Assembly (NCBI GenBank): GCA_964568885.1
Contig: CAZMSF010000002.1
Span: forward strand, 1 to 64,000
Source of the DNA: JAUSNA01 sp964568885
GTDB taxonomy: Bacteria > Patescibacteriota > Microgenomatia > Levybacterales > GWA1-39-11
Reading direction: 5' to 3'
DNA: 64,000 nt
The position numbers and the translations under genes are program-made. Positions 8,383-16,540 of this stretch are shown piece after piece; the stretch's first letter is position 1, and each line of letters opens with the position of its first letter. Below the pieces are notes generated by a model. That model saw nothing but the letters and a program-made list of their open reading frames with translations, had not been told where the DNA came from and did no database searches.

Positions 8383-9405
8383 CTAATTTGTTGGGTCGGT
8401 GTCTACGACACCTCCCCATTCAATAGCGGTAAAACCTACTCGTTTCGGCGCCTCAGGTAAAACAAGAGGTTTGACAGTTTCATTGTCCAAGAGTGGAGCA
8501 AAGTACACAATAAATTGAATAAATGTATCCGGTTTTGGAGAAATGGAAACATTATCGACCCGGGCTTTTTCATCTTTTTCAAGAACTGAGACAAATATTC
8601 TGTCGGTTTTTAATGTTTGAAGTTTTGGTGTCCACCAATCCAAAAATTCCTGTTGCTCGTCCTTTCGCGTTAAGCCGAGTTTTTCGATAAAATCAAGAAG
8701 CTCTGTTTTTAGGTTTTGTTTATCAATAATCACTCCTGTCTTCGGCCGATTTATCGTTTGAGTGTTAGATTCGTAAAATAACTCTCTGTACTGCTTGTTT
8801 TGATATACGAGTGTGCCGTTGGGATGTGCCAATACATTCTTCCAGCCGCCGGTTGGATAGTGCGGGTCGCTTACGAAAATATTTTCTTCGGGTGTGACTT
8901 TTACATCAACAAGTATCGGTTGTTCCGGATAGAGATAAATAACAGGTTTTCCGATACAAAAAGTTCCATTCATGCCACCCGGGCATATAGAGCACCACCC
9001 GTTTTGGTCTACTTGTGCACAGGTGTACGTTTTAAAAGCGGAACCTGATTTGTCCAGATCAACCTTTACGCATTTCCCGTTTTCACAAGTCAAATGAAGG
9101 TCAGGACACGTACATTCGTCTCCAACGGGCTGACAGCTATCTGCAAAACACCCTGCTGAGGGAACGGGAGTCGGAGTCGGAGGTACAGGTGTAGGGGTTG
9201 AGAAATTTACTTTTGTCATTTGCAACCCTTTGGTATTTGAGGACTGCTGGTCGGCAACGGTATAGCTGACATTTTCTTCACCGGTAGATGACTTTGGGCC
9301 TTGGAAGAAACCGGTCGAGCCCATAAGCACAATAACCGCAAGTCCGGCAATAAAAATTCCAAGTGCGGAAAATCCTCTTTGGGAATTTAGGGTGCAAAAC
9401 TTCAT
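8383..9405 (-). CDS. membrane-anchored protein with C-terminal KPxIYLYP module (copy C)
   Basis: 340 residues. A short N-terminus and transmembrane segment (about 11-30) are followed by 'KGLQMTKVNFSTPTP', a Pro/Thr linker, a Cys-rich part and the module from 'CIGKPVIYLYPEQP' to 'GFTAIEWGG'. The last residues (VVDTDPTN) differ from copies A and B. It has a near-consensus promoter (9412-9440) whose -10 ends 6 nt before the ATG, so transcription should begin at the start codon. Closest relative in the window is copy B. No enzyme motif is visible; a binding or structural surface role is a guess. Confidence 0.8.
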   Translation of the reverse strand: MKFCTLNSQRGFSALGIFIAGLAVIVLMGSTGFFQGPKSSTGEENVSYTVADQQSSNTKGLQMTKVNFSTPTPVPPTPTPVPSAGCFADSCQPVGDECTCPDLHLTCENGKCVKVDLDKSGSAFKTYTCAQVDQNGWCSICPGGMNGTFCIGKPVIYLYPEQPILVDVKVTPEENIFVSDPHYPTGGWKNVLAHPNGTLVYQNKQYRELFYESNTQTINRPKTGVIIDKQNLKTELLDFIEKLGLTRKDEQQEFLDWWTPKLQTLKTDRIFVSVLEKDEKARVDNVSISPKPDTFIQFIVYFAPLLDNETVKPLVLPEAPKRVGFTAIEWGGVVDTDPTN

Positions 9406-9411
9406 ATTGTT

Positions 9412-9440
9412 ATTGTATTGTGTTTTTCAAAAACAGTCAA
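9412..9440 (-). promoter_or_regulatory. leaderless promoter of copy C
   Basis: Minus strand: TTGACT (9440-9435), 17 nt, TACAAT (9417-9412), 6 nt, ATG at 9405. This places the predicted first base of the mRNA at or next to the start codon. Confidence 0.65.
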
Positions 9441-9447
9441 AGAAGAA

Positions 9448-10167
9448 CTATTTTTGGATAGCAGAAGTTGGGGAGAGGTGTTTGAGTCCGGGAGGAAGAG
9501 TGATAACGACCTGATTTTTGGTAAGGTTTGTGTGTTCGCCTTGTTTTGCGTAAAGAAAGCCCGTTAATTGAGTTAGCTCAAGGGTCGTTGAGAGAACGGC
9601 AACTTTTAAGGGCTTTACCGTAAAGTTGATTTCGGCAATTTTTCCCGAACCTGCCAGTTCCTGCATGCCGTCAGGAAGCTTGAGGGTTATTGTTTTTTCT
9701 CCAGGGGTTGGGTCATTGATATCGGGATTTATGAGTTTTAATGAATAACCGAGCGCCGAAGTATTGTCCTGGTAAGGCGTAATGGTTACGTTGTCAAGTA
9801 AATTCGGATTGTATTTTACAGAAATAACGACTCCGGAAATTTTCCGGGCGTCGGTGTTTATGATGACATCAATTGTTGTTTTCTTGCCAGGCGTGCCAAT
9901 GATGTTAACGGGTGTCAAGAGTAAGCTTCCATACAGTTCTTGTTTTGGCCCTTCGTCTTTCGCTGTTTTTGATAATTTCAGTTTTTGAGAATACAAAACT
10001 CCAAAGAGTATGCTTGCAAGAACAAGAAAAAGCATCCCGAAAAGTGCGATGGCAACTTTCTTGTTCTTGCGAATAGTGGAGGTTAATGATTTGAGAGTCA
10101 AGGGCTCACGCGATGGAGTTTCTTTTGTTTCAACTGGTTGATTTTGCACTTCGTTTTCCATATCCAT
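9448..10167 (-). CDS. membrane-anchored cohesin-like protein
   Basis: 239 residues. A cytoplasmic stretch of about 37 residues, a transmembrane helix (about 38-58), then a cohesin-like domain (about 78-220) with 'GVVISVKYNPNLLDNVTITP', closely parallel to 'GAQVELTYDPNTISNVTLTP' in the gene at 50. Later strands ('KIAEINFTVKP') also fit. It would present a cohesin on the outer face of the membrane. Only 10 nt separate it from the upstream gene (10178), so the two probably share a transcript. Met3 is an equally possible start. The binding partner could be the dockerin-like proteins at 706 and 2151; this is inference. Confidence 0.7.
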   Translation of the reverse strand: MDMENEVQNQPVETKETPSREPLTLKSLTSTIRKNKKVAIALFGMLFLVLASILFGVLYSQKLKLSKTAKDEGPKQELYGSLLLTPVNIIGTPGKKTTIDVIINTDARKISGVVISVKYNPNLLDNVTITPYQDNTSALGYSLKLINPDINDPTPGEKTITLKLPDGMQELAGSGKIAEINFTVKPLKVAVLSTTLELTQLTGFLYAKQGEHTNLTKNQVVITLPPGLKHLSPTSAIQK

Positions 10168-10177
10168 TTATCGTACC

Positions 10178-12772
10178 TTATGGCGTACAGACATAGCAAT
10201 TTGTTTGTGTGCCCGAGCCCAAGTCACAACCATTTCCTTCGCCTTTCCATCCCCAATATCCTGTTCCGCCTGGGTAGAAGCATTGCATGTTGGCCTCTGA
10301 TGCGCTTCCGCACATTGAGTTTGCAGGATGTCCTACACAGCTTGAAGGAGGAGTATACGATGATGTTGGAGCCGGGGCCGTCGTAGTAGATGGTACGGGA
10401 GCAGTTGTTCCGCCACCGGGAGCAGGAGTAGTGGTAGTTGTGCTACCTCCCGGCCTCTTTGTGCAGCAGACATTCGGCCGTCCGTTTGTCTCGCTGCAAA
10501 CTCTGTCTCCATTTGTTCCTCCGGGGCCTATTGGCGCATGGTCGTAACCTGCAAGACATTGTGTCCCATCCTGACACTCATTGTTGGTGAGTCCACCTGC
10601 AGCGTTGTAATAAGGACAGTCCGCTTGATAACCGCTTCCTCCGCCGCTACTGCCGGTAGGCGAAGGTGAGACATATGGGGTTGCACTCATGCATGCTGCG
10701 GTATTTTGTACATCAGTTTGAGACTGAGCGCACCAGCGGCCCGTTGCACAAAATTGTCCATTAGGATTATCGGGAGGAAATACCTTACCTGAAGCTTCTT
10801 TATAGCATCCAAGCGTTCCACCGCATCCGCCTCCTGTAGGACATGCACACCCTACACCCCAATTGCCGAAATTTGCCGCAGAACAATTGTTTGAGGCACC
10901 CGGAGTTGGAGTGAAGGCCACCCCTCCTTTATATTGGCAGGTGTAACTGTTGGGATACAAGGGGTTGGGATTTGTGCACTCAAGGTTTTTATTCGGTTCA
11001 CAACAATAGATTTTATTAGAATAGTCATTGGGATGACAAGTCTGCCCTTGATAGGCGGTACAATTTGCATCGGGTCCTACAGTTGGCGAAGGAGTAGTAG
11101 TGCCTCCTGTTGCCGGACACCAAGGGGGAGAAGAGCAGGTATTTCCTCCGCTTGGGACATAATCGACATATCGTTGACTTGTTGACGGGTCGATATTTTG
11201 GCAGATGTATTTGTCTTTGTAGACACCGCCGCAGAATTCGCGCGCTGCTGCCTTTGTCGCGTCAAAAAGCTTTTCGTTACATGTGCCATTAACATATGAC
11301 AAAACTCCGCCTTTTACTCCGGCGCATGGACCCGATGCTGGGCCGGGTGTTCCTCCGCCAGGAGATGTTGTTCCTCCGCCTGGAGCCGGGGTGGAGGAGC
11401 TACCTCCAATGCTCGAGCCATAATACTGAGCATATTTGTCCGGGTCATAGCAGCATATTCCCCCGTTGCATTTGTCATTGCCATAATTATCGTGGCCTGA
11501 TGCTTTGTAATCAACGGTATGTTTGTCTCCGTTCACGCCACAAGATGATAAGCATGCAAACGTGCCATTGATATTGCCAACAGCGGTGCAACTGTTAGGA
11601 TCCGAAGAAGGTGGGGGAGTACTTGCGGGTGGAGGTGTGGCACCAGCGGCAGCGTCACACCTCAGGGAGGAAGTATTGCATTTTTGTGAAGCACAAACAA
11701 CATTTACAGGCAAACCTTGAGAAGCATAGTCCTCACAAAGAGCATTAGTACCCCCTTGCGAAGTGGAGACACAAGAACTGCTCCCTTTTTGACCTTTTAC
11801 ATTGCTAATGCAGAATTGATTTGCAGGACAGTCAGAGTGAGTTTTGCAGCTTTCACCTGAGGCTAACGGTGCCTCGCATTTCAGTGTATAGGCATTGCAT
11901 TTTTGTGAAGCGCAAACAATATTTACCGGTAGTCCCTGGGAAGCATAGTCCTCACAAAGAGCATTTTCCCCACCCACCCTAGATCCAACACAAGAGCTAC
12001 TTCCTTTTTGACCTTTTACATTGCTAATGCAGAATTGATTTGCAGGACAGTCAGAGTGAGTTCTGCAGCTTTCATTTGAAGTAGGAGGTGTAGCAGGCGG
12101 GTTTTCGCATACATCAAGCGACTTATTACAGTAGCTCGAAGCACAGTGTTCGTTTTCAAAACAGGGTTCTCCCAATCCCTGCTGGTACTTACCACAGTAT
12201 CCTATCATTCCAGCATCAGGTCCAGCTGTTTTTGCTCCGGGGATACAATACTGACCTGGGCTTGAGTAACAAGCGCCGGTGTAGCAAGTTTGTCCAACAT
12301 CTTGTTTCGTTTGACATCGTTGAGCATCTCCTTTGCCGCCTCGATAGACAAAGCACTCATCTAAATGGTCTTTGCATTGATTTATAGATAGTGAGCCACA
12401 ATCTACCGGTTTACGGACACAATATCCACACCTTCCATAGCCTATATCTTGGATAACACATTGATTATCAAAGCAGTTGTGTAGATTGGCCTGACCATAA
12501 GAAAGATAATTTCCATTTCTGGTCGATGTGCAAGTATTTAAATCGGACCCACAATATTCGTATTCAATATAGCCTCCCAACTGAGAATTGTAAGAACCGA
12601 TTTGTGCTCCCAAAACACCTTTTTGTTTAATGCCGGAATAACTATTATTTGCAGCATAAGCTACTCCCTTTGTGGAGTTTAGAAATGAGAGGAGTCCGTA
12701 GATAATTCCTATAGCCAATAAAAGGATGAATAGAGGTAAATATAATGCTTTCAGTTTAACGAATAAGTTCAT
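10178..12772 (-). CDS. large secreted cysteine-rich repeat protein
   Basis: 864 residues. Signal anchor at 10-31, then an extracellular region with dozens of cysteines in short C-x(2-6)-C patterns, interrupted by Thr/Pro/Gly linkers. Two 73-residue repeats near residues 232-378 share long identical runs such as 'HSDCPANQFCISNVKGQKGS' and 'ALCEDYASQGLPVN'. The spacing of cysteines ('CRTHSDCPANQFC') recalls disulfide-knot modules of dickkopf or EGF-like type, but no named family is assigned. Disulfides would form outside the cell. It begins the transcription unit that includes the cohesin gene at 9448. Likely a surface stalk or adhesin; function unknown. Confidence 0.75.
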   Translation of the reverse strand: MNLFVKLKALYLPLFILLLAIGIIYGLLSFLNSTKGVAYAANNSYSGIKQKGVLGAQIGSYNSQLGGYIEYEYCGSDLNTCTSTRNGNYLSYGQANLHNCFDNQCVIQDIGYGRCGYCVRKPVDCGSLSINQCKDHLDECFVYRGGKGDAQRCQTKQDVGQTCYTGACYSSPGQYCIPGAKTAGPDAGMIGYCGKYQQGLGEPCFENEHCASSYCNKSLDVCENPPATPPTSNESCRTHSDCPANQFCISNVKGQKGSSSCVGSRVGGENALCEDYASQGLPVNIVCASQKCNAYTLKCEAPLASGESCKTHSDCPANQFCISNVKGQKGSSSCVSTSQGGTNALCEDYASQGLPVNVVCASQKCNTSSLRCDAAAGATPPPASTPPPSSDPNSCTAVGNINGTFACLSSCGVNGDKHTVDYKASGHDNYGNDKCNGGICCYDPDKYAQYYGSSIGGSSSTPAPGGGTTSPGGGTPGPASGPCAGVKGGVLSYVNGTCNEKLFDATKAAAREFCGGVYKDKYICQNIDPSTSQRYVDYVPSGGNTCSSPPWCPATGGTTTPSPTVGPDANCTAYQGQTCHPNDYSNKIYCCEPNKNLECTNPNPLYPNSYTCQYKGGVAFTPTPGASNNCSAANFGNWGVGCACPTGGGCGGTLGCYKEASGKVFPPDNPNGQFCATGRWCAQSQTDVQNTAACMSATPYVSPSPTGSSGGGSGYQADCPYYNAAGGLTNNECQDGTQCLAGYDHAPIGPGGTNGDRVCSETNGRPNVCCTKRPGGSTTTTTPAPGGGTTAPVPSTTTAPAPTSSYTPPSSCVGHPANSMCGSASEANMQCFYPGGTGYWGWKGEGNGCDLGSGTQTNCYVCTP
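11675..12074. repeat. 219-bp period internal duplication
   Basis: Segments 11675-11855 and 11894-12074 align with a constant offset of 219 nt (73 codons). Long stretches are identical, including the 3' halves, while the middle carries several differences. It is an in-frame duplication within the cysteine-rich gene. Confidence 0.8.
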
Positions 12773-12792
12773 AAACCGGCTAATATAATCTC

Positions 12793-12821
12793 AGAATACG
12801 ATGTTTTAAACTCAAAGTCAA
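12793..12821 (-). promoter_or_regulatory. promoter of the 864-residue protein gene
   Basis: Minus strand: TTGACT (12821-12816), 17 nt, TATTCT (12798-12793); start codon at 12772, leader about 13 nt. Confidence 0.5.
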
Positions 12822-13339
12822 CAGCCCGTCGCAGCACCGTTGTAGGTTTTGTTAATTATGGCACCCGATGAGACGGTTATCTTCCAAGCTGCGTTTCCGA
12901 ACCCGTCGTCGTTACTTAAAGTCAACGGATACGTTTGGGATGGTGGAACAAAAGGCTGAGAACCGATGGTTTTTGTTGCGCTGGATAGTTCTACCGTTGC
13001 TCCTGTCGTACCTTCGACCTTTACGCTCCCCGTCATGTAGGGTGCTTTTCCTTGTTTGCATCCATCAAAAGTGACGATTACGCTCCATTCTGATGGAGGG
13101 CCTGAGGGAGTGGTGGTGCCTGTCGTGCCGGGGGTTCCGGATGTGCCACCCGGTGTGGGAGTGTCTATGACGGAAGATGGCTCATTGCCGGAAAAAAGAC
13201 TGCCGCCGCCACCTGCAAGCATGATGGCAAAAACAACAACGATTATGAAAAGAATAATATAGGAAGATGATTGACCACGTTGGGAGACTAATGATTTATG
13301 GTTAATAGTTAATAGTTGATGGAAAAATTTAATAGGCAT
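12818..13339 (-). CDS. membrane-anchored protein with small beta domain, unknown
   Basis: 173 residues. The hydrophobic segment 'YIILFIIVVVFAIMLAGGG' (about 27-45) is followed by a Gly/Thr/Pro linker (about 58-82) and a domain of about 90 residues with two cysteines ('FDGCKQGKAPY' and the C-terminal Cys), which could form one disulfide. The residues before the membrane segment are not typical of a signal and the true start may be the Met or a weaker codon further in. Its stop overlaps the -35 of the next gene's promoter. No family recognised; grouped with the other anchored surface proteins by architecture. Confidence 0.6.
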   Translation of the reverse strand: MPIKFFHQLLTINHKSLVSQRGQSSSYIILFIIVVVFAIMLAGGGGSLFSGNEPSSVIDTPTPGGTSGTPGTTGTTTPSGPPSEWSVIVTFDGCKQGKAPYMTGSVKVEGTTGATVELSSATKTIGSQPFVPPSQTYPLTLSNDDGFGNAAWKITVSSGAIINKTYNGAATGC

Positions 13340-13420
13340 ACATAATTAAGTATTAAGTATCACGGTTCGTATTGCAATTTGCAAAGTGAACTGAGCGATG
13401 TATTAAGTATCAAGTGGGTA

Positions 13421-13714
13421 TCAGTTCTGTGATGCTTCGAGGGTGGTGATTCTTTTTTCGTGGGCGGAAATTACTTTATCATTTCGTTCAAAGTGAAGTG
13501 TTGAAGCTACATTTTCTTCACGAATATCTACTAATTCTTTCAAAATCCTATCTTGGGTTGTTTGTATTGTATCCAGCTTGTCATAAATTTGGTTTGATAC
13601 GTCTTGAACTACTTGCTTCAGGTCGTCCTTTGTCGCAAAATTTGCTAGTTTTTGATCGAGGTAGGATTTTGTTACAGGTTTGTCTTTTTTTTCTGCGGTT
13701 GTCACTTTTTTCAT
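13421..13714 (-). CDS. small coiled-coil protein
   Basis: 97 residues, soluble, no cysteine. After a Lys-rich start, residues 18-95 are strongly helical with heptad spacing of Leu/Ile/Val ('LKQVVQDVSNQIYDKLDTIQ', 'ITTLEASQ'). Such short coiled-coil proteins, often with the 'KSYLDQKLANFATKDDL' style of opening, are frequent in this group of bacteria; they resemble phage or scaffold coiled coils but have no assigned role. It stands alone between two surface genes on the same strand. Confidence 0.65.
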   Translation of the reverse strand: MKKVTTAEKKDKPVTKSYLDQKLANFATKDDLKQVVQDVSNQIYDKLDTIQTTQDRILKELVDIREENVASTLHFERNDKVISAHEKRITTLEASQN

Positions 13715-13779
13715 AGAGATATCTAGAATATCACTTTGTGGTTAATCTTCAATAAGACAAACTACAACAGTTCGTGAGG

Positions 13780-14709
13780 CTATTGCCCTGCATCATTGCA
13801 GATTTTTTGAGAGATATCTTTATATATTTGCTTGAGCTGAGTGGGGTCGGGAATTTCATAATATGTTGAAAGAGTAGGCTCTGTTGCGATTTTCCCCATC
13901 ATAGTTCTCATGTCTGGTAAAAAGTATTCGTCTTGAGGGTCCCCAGGGACATAGAGTGCAATCGTATATATTTTTATCCCCTTGTCTTTTATTTCTTTTG
14001 AAACGTCAGGGCTTTGGGTTGGGTCCTGGGAATTGGCAAAACATCTCAAGTTGGTAGGTGTTTGGTATTGTCTGCCGCTTGCACAATCACGCGGGTTTGT
14101 TTCGGGAATGCCATCAGACAGGAAAATGAGCGCAAATTTCTGATTGGGAAATGTGGTTTGCGCTGCAAGGATTTTATCCCTCTCAAACAGGAACGCGGAA
14201 CGCGTATTGGTTGCACCGGCCGCACGAAGGTTTTGAATCGCTTCCGGCATAGAACTTTTGGCATCTTTATATCGTGAGAATGGGACGTCTTCCTGAACAA
14301 CAACAGCACCGTCGTCATTACTGCTGAAAGATGAGAGACCAATGACCGATTGGTCTGAAAGACTTTGGGTAAAGGTGGTAAGGGCGGATTTTAAGTTGTC
14401 AATTTTTGCACCCCTCATGGAACCCGAGCGGTCAACCAAAAGTCCAACTGCAACTTTGCTTGCACATTCACGGAATTTGATGGTCTTGAGTTGCAAGTTG
14501 TTGCGGTTGATGCCGGGGGTTTCTTTTACTATTTCCAAGTCTCCAGTTTCTCCCGGGTCGGAAAGAGTCGAGCGCGGAGTAACACCGCGAGAAAGTAAGA
14601 CCCCCATGCCAACTGCAAGGCCAATAAAAGCAAGGGTAAAAATTGTCCCCGGTCCCGTGAGATTAATGCCAAATCCGCCTCCGCCTCGTCTTCTGTTATT
14701 GTTAGCCAT
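13780..14709 (-). CDS. membrane-anchored von Willebrand factor A domain protein
   Basis: 309 residues. N-terminal 'GGFGINLTGPGTIFTLAFIG' leads into a transmembrane helix (about 22-40), then 'SRGVTPRSTLS', the motif 'NNLQLKTIKF' (70-79), and a VWA domain. MIDAS residues are present: 'DRSGSM' (93-98, D-x-S-x-S), a Thr in 'GATNTRSAF' and the Asp of 'FLSDG'. VWA domains with an intact MIDAS bind a metal and a protein ligand. The first 50 residues are nearly the same as those of the neighbouring gene at 14712, so one anchor carries two different cargo domains. Probably adhesive; ligand unknown. Confidence 0.85.
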   Translation of the reverse strand: MANNNRRRGGGGFGINLTGPGTIFTLAFIGLAVGMGVLLSRGVTPRSTLSDPGETGDLEIVKETPGINRNNLQLKTIKFRECASKVAVGLLVDRSGSMRGAKIDNLKSALTTFTQSLSDQSVIGLSSFSSNDDGAVVVQEDVPFSRYKDAKSSMPEAIQNLRAAGATNTRSAFLFERDKILAAQTTFPNQKFALIFLSDGIPETNPRDCASGRQYQTPTNLRCFANSQDPTQSPDVSKEIKDKGIKIYTIALYVPGDPQDEYFLPDMRTMMGKIATEPTLSTYYEIPDPTQLKQIYKDISQKICNDAGQ

Positions 14710-14711
14710 AA

Positions 14712-15578
14712 TTATAATTGTATAGTAGTGCAGCCTTCACTGATATCTCCAACTTGATCTCCGTCGTGAAGGATGAACTGTGCGCGGTATGCATGTCCTG
14801 TCTCAAGGCCCAAACTGTCTACCTTCCAAATGATTTCCGCGCCAAAAAATGGTTCTTGGCGCCTTGCCGAATTTGCAAATTTCACATTGGAATTAGGGGG
14901 GTAAGGGTCTGCGCCGGGTCCCAAATCCAAATCATTTGGGTTTGGCATTACGGCTGCTGCGCCCAAAGGTTTCCATGCCCCATACACCTCGTCGGGTTTG
15001 TGCGGGGTGCCGCCGTTTTGAGCATCTCCCGATTTATTATTTGGGTCCGAGGTAATATCGCTTAAGAAAAGGGCAGGGTACCAAGGGAAATTATTCGCAT
15101 CTTTTTGAGTTTCATCGCCAACATTGGGATTTACCACGTGGTCTTTTGAGCTCGTTGAAGGAGAGACGTTCCCAGCGCCAAGAGTTATTGGCCACTCATC
15201 TTGGTAAAAAACTTTAATAGCTCCGCCTTTTACAACCGGTGTTCCGGGGTCGGGGTTGATTGCCCAAAGGATATATGGCTCGGGACTTCCCTTTATTGCA
15301 TCATCTCCGCAATCAAACGTCGGGGGAATAACTACTTTCATTTTGAGGGTTCGAAGCTGCAAATTAGATTTTTGAGGCTCAGTTTGGTTGGTGTCTATCT
15401 GGTATGTGTTTTTGTCGTTGAGTCCTGAGAGTGTCGAGCGGGGAGTTACACCCCGGGACATGAGTATTCCCATGCCAAGAGCAATTCCGATGAAAGCAAT
15501 GGTAAAAACAGTCCCGGGACCTGTAAGGTTGATGCCAAAGCCCATTCCTCCCGCGCTTCGTTTTTTTTCCTTTGCCAT
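14712..15578 (-). CDS. membrane-anchored surface protein sharing the anchor of the VWA protein
   Basis: 288 residues from Met at 15578 ('MAKEKKRSAGG'); a 9-codon longer frame exists, but the promoter at 15586-15615 supports this start. The anchor 'GFGINLTGPGTVFTIAFIG', 'SRGVTPRSTLS' and 'SNLQLRTLKMK' parallel the VWA protein (13780). The remaining 210 residues form a beta-rich domain with few cysteines and late 'ETGHAYRAQFILHDGDQVGD', which resembles an immunoglobulin-like or cell-surface beta sandwich. No catalytic motif. The next gene downstream begins 3 nt after its stop, so both are probably made together. Confidence 0.75.
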   Translation of the reverse strand: MAKEKKRSAGGMGFGINLTGPGTVFTIAFIGIALGMGILMSRGVTPRSTLSGLNDKNTYQIDTNQTEPQKSNLQLRTLKMKVVIPPTFDCGDDAIKGSPEPYILWAINPDPGTPVVKGGAIKVFYQDEWPITLGAGNVSPSTSSKDHVVNPNVGDETQKDANNFPWYPALFLSDITSDPNNKSGDAQNGGTPHKPDEVYGAWKPLGAAAVMPNPNDLDLGPGADPYPPNSNVKFANSARRQEPFFGAEIIWKVDSLGLETGHAYRAQFILHDGDQVGDISEGCTTIQL

Positions 15579-15585
15579 ACCTATA

Positions 15586-15615
15586 AGTTTAGAATTACAT
15601 TTCAACCATTGTCAA
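15586..15615 (-). promoter_or_regulatory. leaderless promoter of surface gene 14712-15578
   Basis: Minus strand: TTGACA (15615-15610), 18 nt, TAAACT (15591-15586), 7 nt, ATG at 15578. It lies back to back with the rpsB promoter. Confidence 0.6.
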
Positions 15616-15621
15616 CGTATC

Positions 15622-15650
15622 TTGTTTTTGAATTCAACTTTTGGTATACT
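15622..15650 (+). promoter_or_regulatory. promoter of rpsB
   Basis: TTGTTT (15622-15627), 17 nt, TATACT (15645-15650). The predicted start near 15657 leaves a leader of about 70 nt, unusually long for this window. Confidence 0.6.
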
Positions 15651-15667
15651 ACCTTTCATTACATCAT

Positions 15668-15705
15668 GTTCTTGATTACATCCTGGCTGAAAACGCCGCA
15701 AGAAC
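15668..15705 (+). promoter_or_regulatory. hairpin in the rpsB leader
   Basis: GTTCTTG (15668-15674) pairs perfectly with CAAGAAC (15699-15705), enclosing a smaller GGC/GCC pair (15685-15687 with 15695-15697). It sits just before the purine-rich ribosome-binding region (15706-15720). Ribosomal-protein leaders often hold the autoregulatory site for their product; whether S2 binds this one is inference. Confidence 0.45.
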
Positions 15706-15726
15706 AGAGGAAAAAAGGATTATAAT

Positions 15727-16503
15727 ATGCGACAAATTACACTGGAAGAATTATTGGAAGCAGGATGCCATTTCGGGCATCAGGTCAACAGGCGTAATCC
15801 TAAAGCTAACCGCTACATTTTCGAGGCGCGGCAAGGGGTTAACATCATCAATCTTGAGGCAACTCAGGAGGGACTCATTGCTGCTGCAGAGTATGTAAAA
15901 GAGCTTGCTTCACGAGGAGGAAGTCTTGTTGTGGTTGGGACAAAAAGACAGGCACAGCAGGTTGTTAAAGAGGAAGTAGAGAGAGCACGGGAAATTACCC
16001 CAACAACCATTCATTACATAACGTCCCGTTGGATTGGCGGAATCTTCACAAACTTTGAAGAGGTCAAGAAGAATTTCAAAAAGCTTGTCGACCTTGAAAA
16101 GATTGTAGGTTCTGAAGACCGCGGAGGATACACAAAAAGAGAGGTTGGACTTTTTGAAAAAGAACTCATCAAGTTGAAAGATATTTACGGTGGACTATTT
16201 ACTATAAAAGAAGCACCCGACGCAGTTTTTATCATTGATACTCATGCCGAGAATACTGCGGTCAGAGAAGCGGCTCGAGTCGGACTCACAACAATTGGGA
16301 TTACCGACACCAATGCAGATCCTGCAGAAGTGACTTACTCAATCCCGGCAAATGACGACGCTGTTGGTTCCATAAAACTTATCACTACCTATCTTATAGA
16401 CGCATGGATTGAGGGTTCAAAAGAAAAAGTAAAGTCAGACAACAAAGCAGCAGAAGCGGCAGCAAAAGAAGCGGCAAAAAAAGCAAAGCCGGCAGATAAA
16501 TAG
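15727..16503 (+). CDS. rpsB: 30S ribosomal protein S2
   Basis: 258 residues, normal length. Component of the small ribosomal subunit. Typical S2 landmarks: 'LLEAGCHFGHQVNRRNPK' near the start, 'GVNIINLEAT', 'VGTKRQAQQVV', 'RWIGGIFTNFEEVKK', 'PDAVFIIDTHAENTAVREA' and 'GITDTNADPAEVTYSIPAND'. The C-terminal 25 residues are an Ala/Lys-rich tail beyond the usual core. It leads a plus-strand run with tsf, rseP, frr and recR. A purine-rich stretch with AAGGAT before the ATG is one of the few recognisable ribosome-binding sites in this window. Confidence 0.97.
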   Translation: MRQITLEELLEAGCHFGHQVNRRNPKANRYIFEARQGVNIINLEATQEGLIAAAEYVKELASRGGSLVVVGTKRQAQQVVKEEVERAREITPTTIHYITSRWIGGIFTNFEEVKKNFKKLVDLEKIVGSEDRGGYTKREVGLFEKELIKLKDIYGGLFTIKEAPDAVFIIDTHAENTAVREAARVGLTTIGITDTNADPAEVTYSIPANDDAVGSIKLITTYLIDAWIEGSKEKVKSDNKAAEAAAKEAAKKAKPADK

Positions 16504-16540
16504 AGCGTTTAGTTAGATAGCGTTTAGGGTTTAGTTAATT

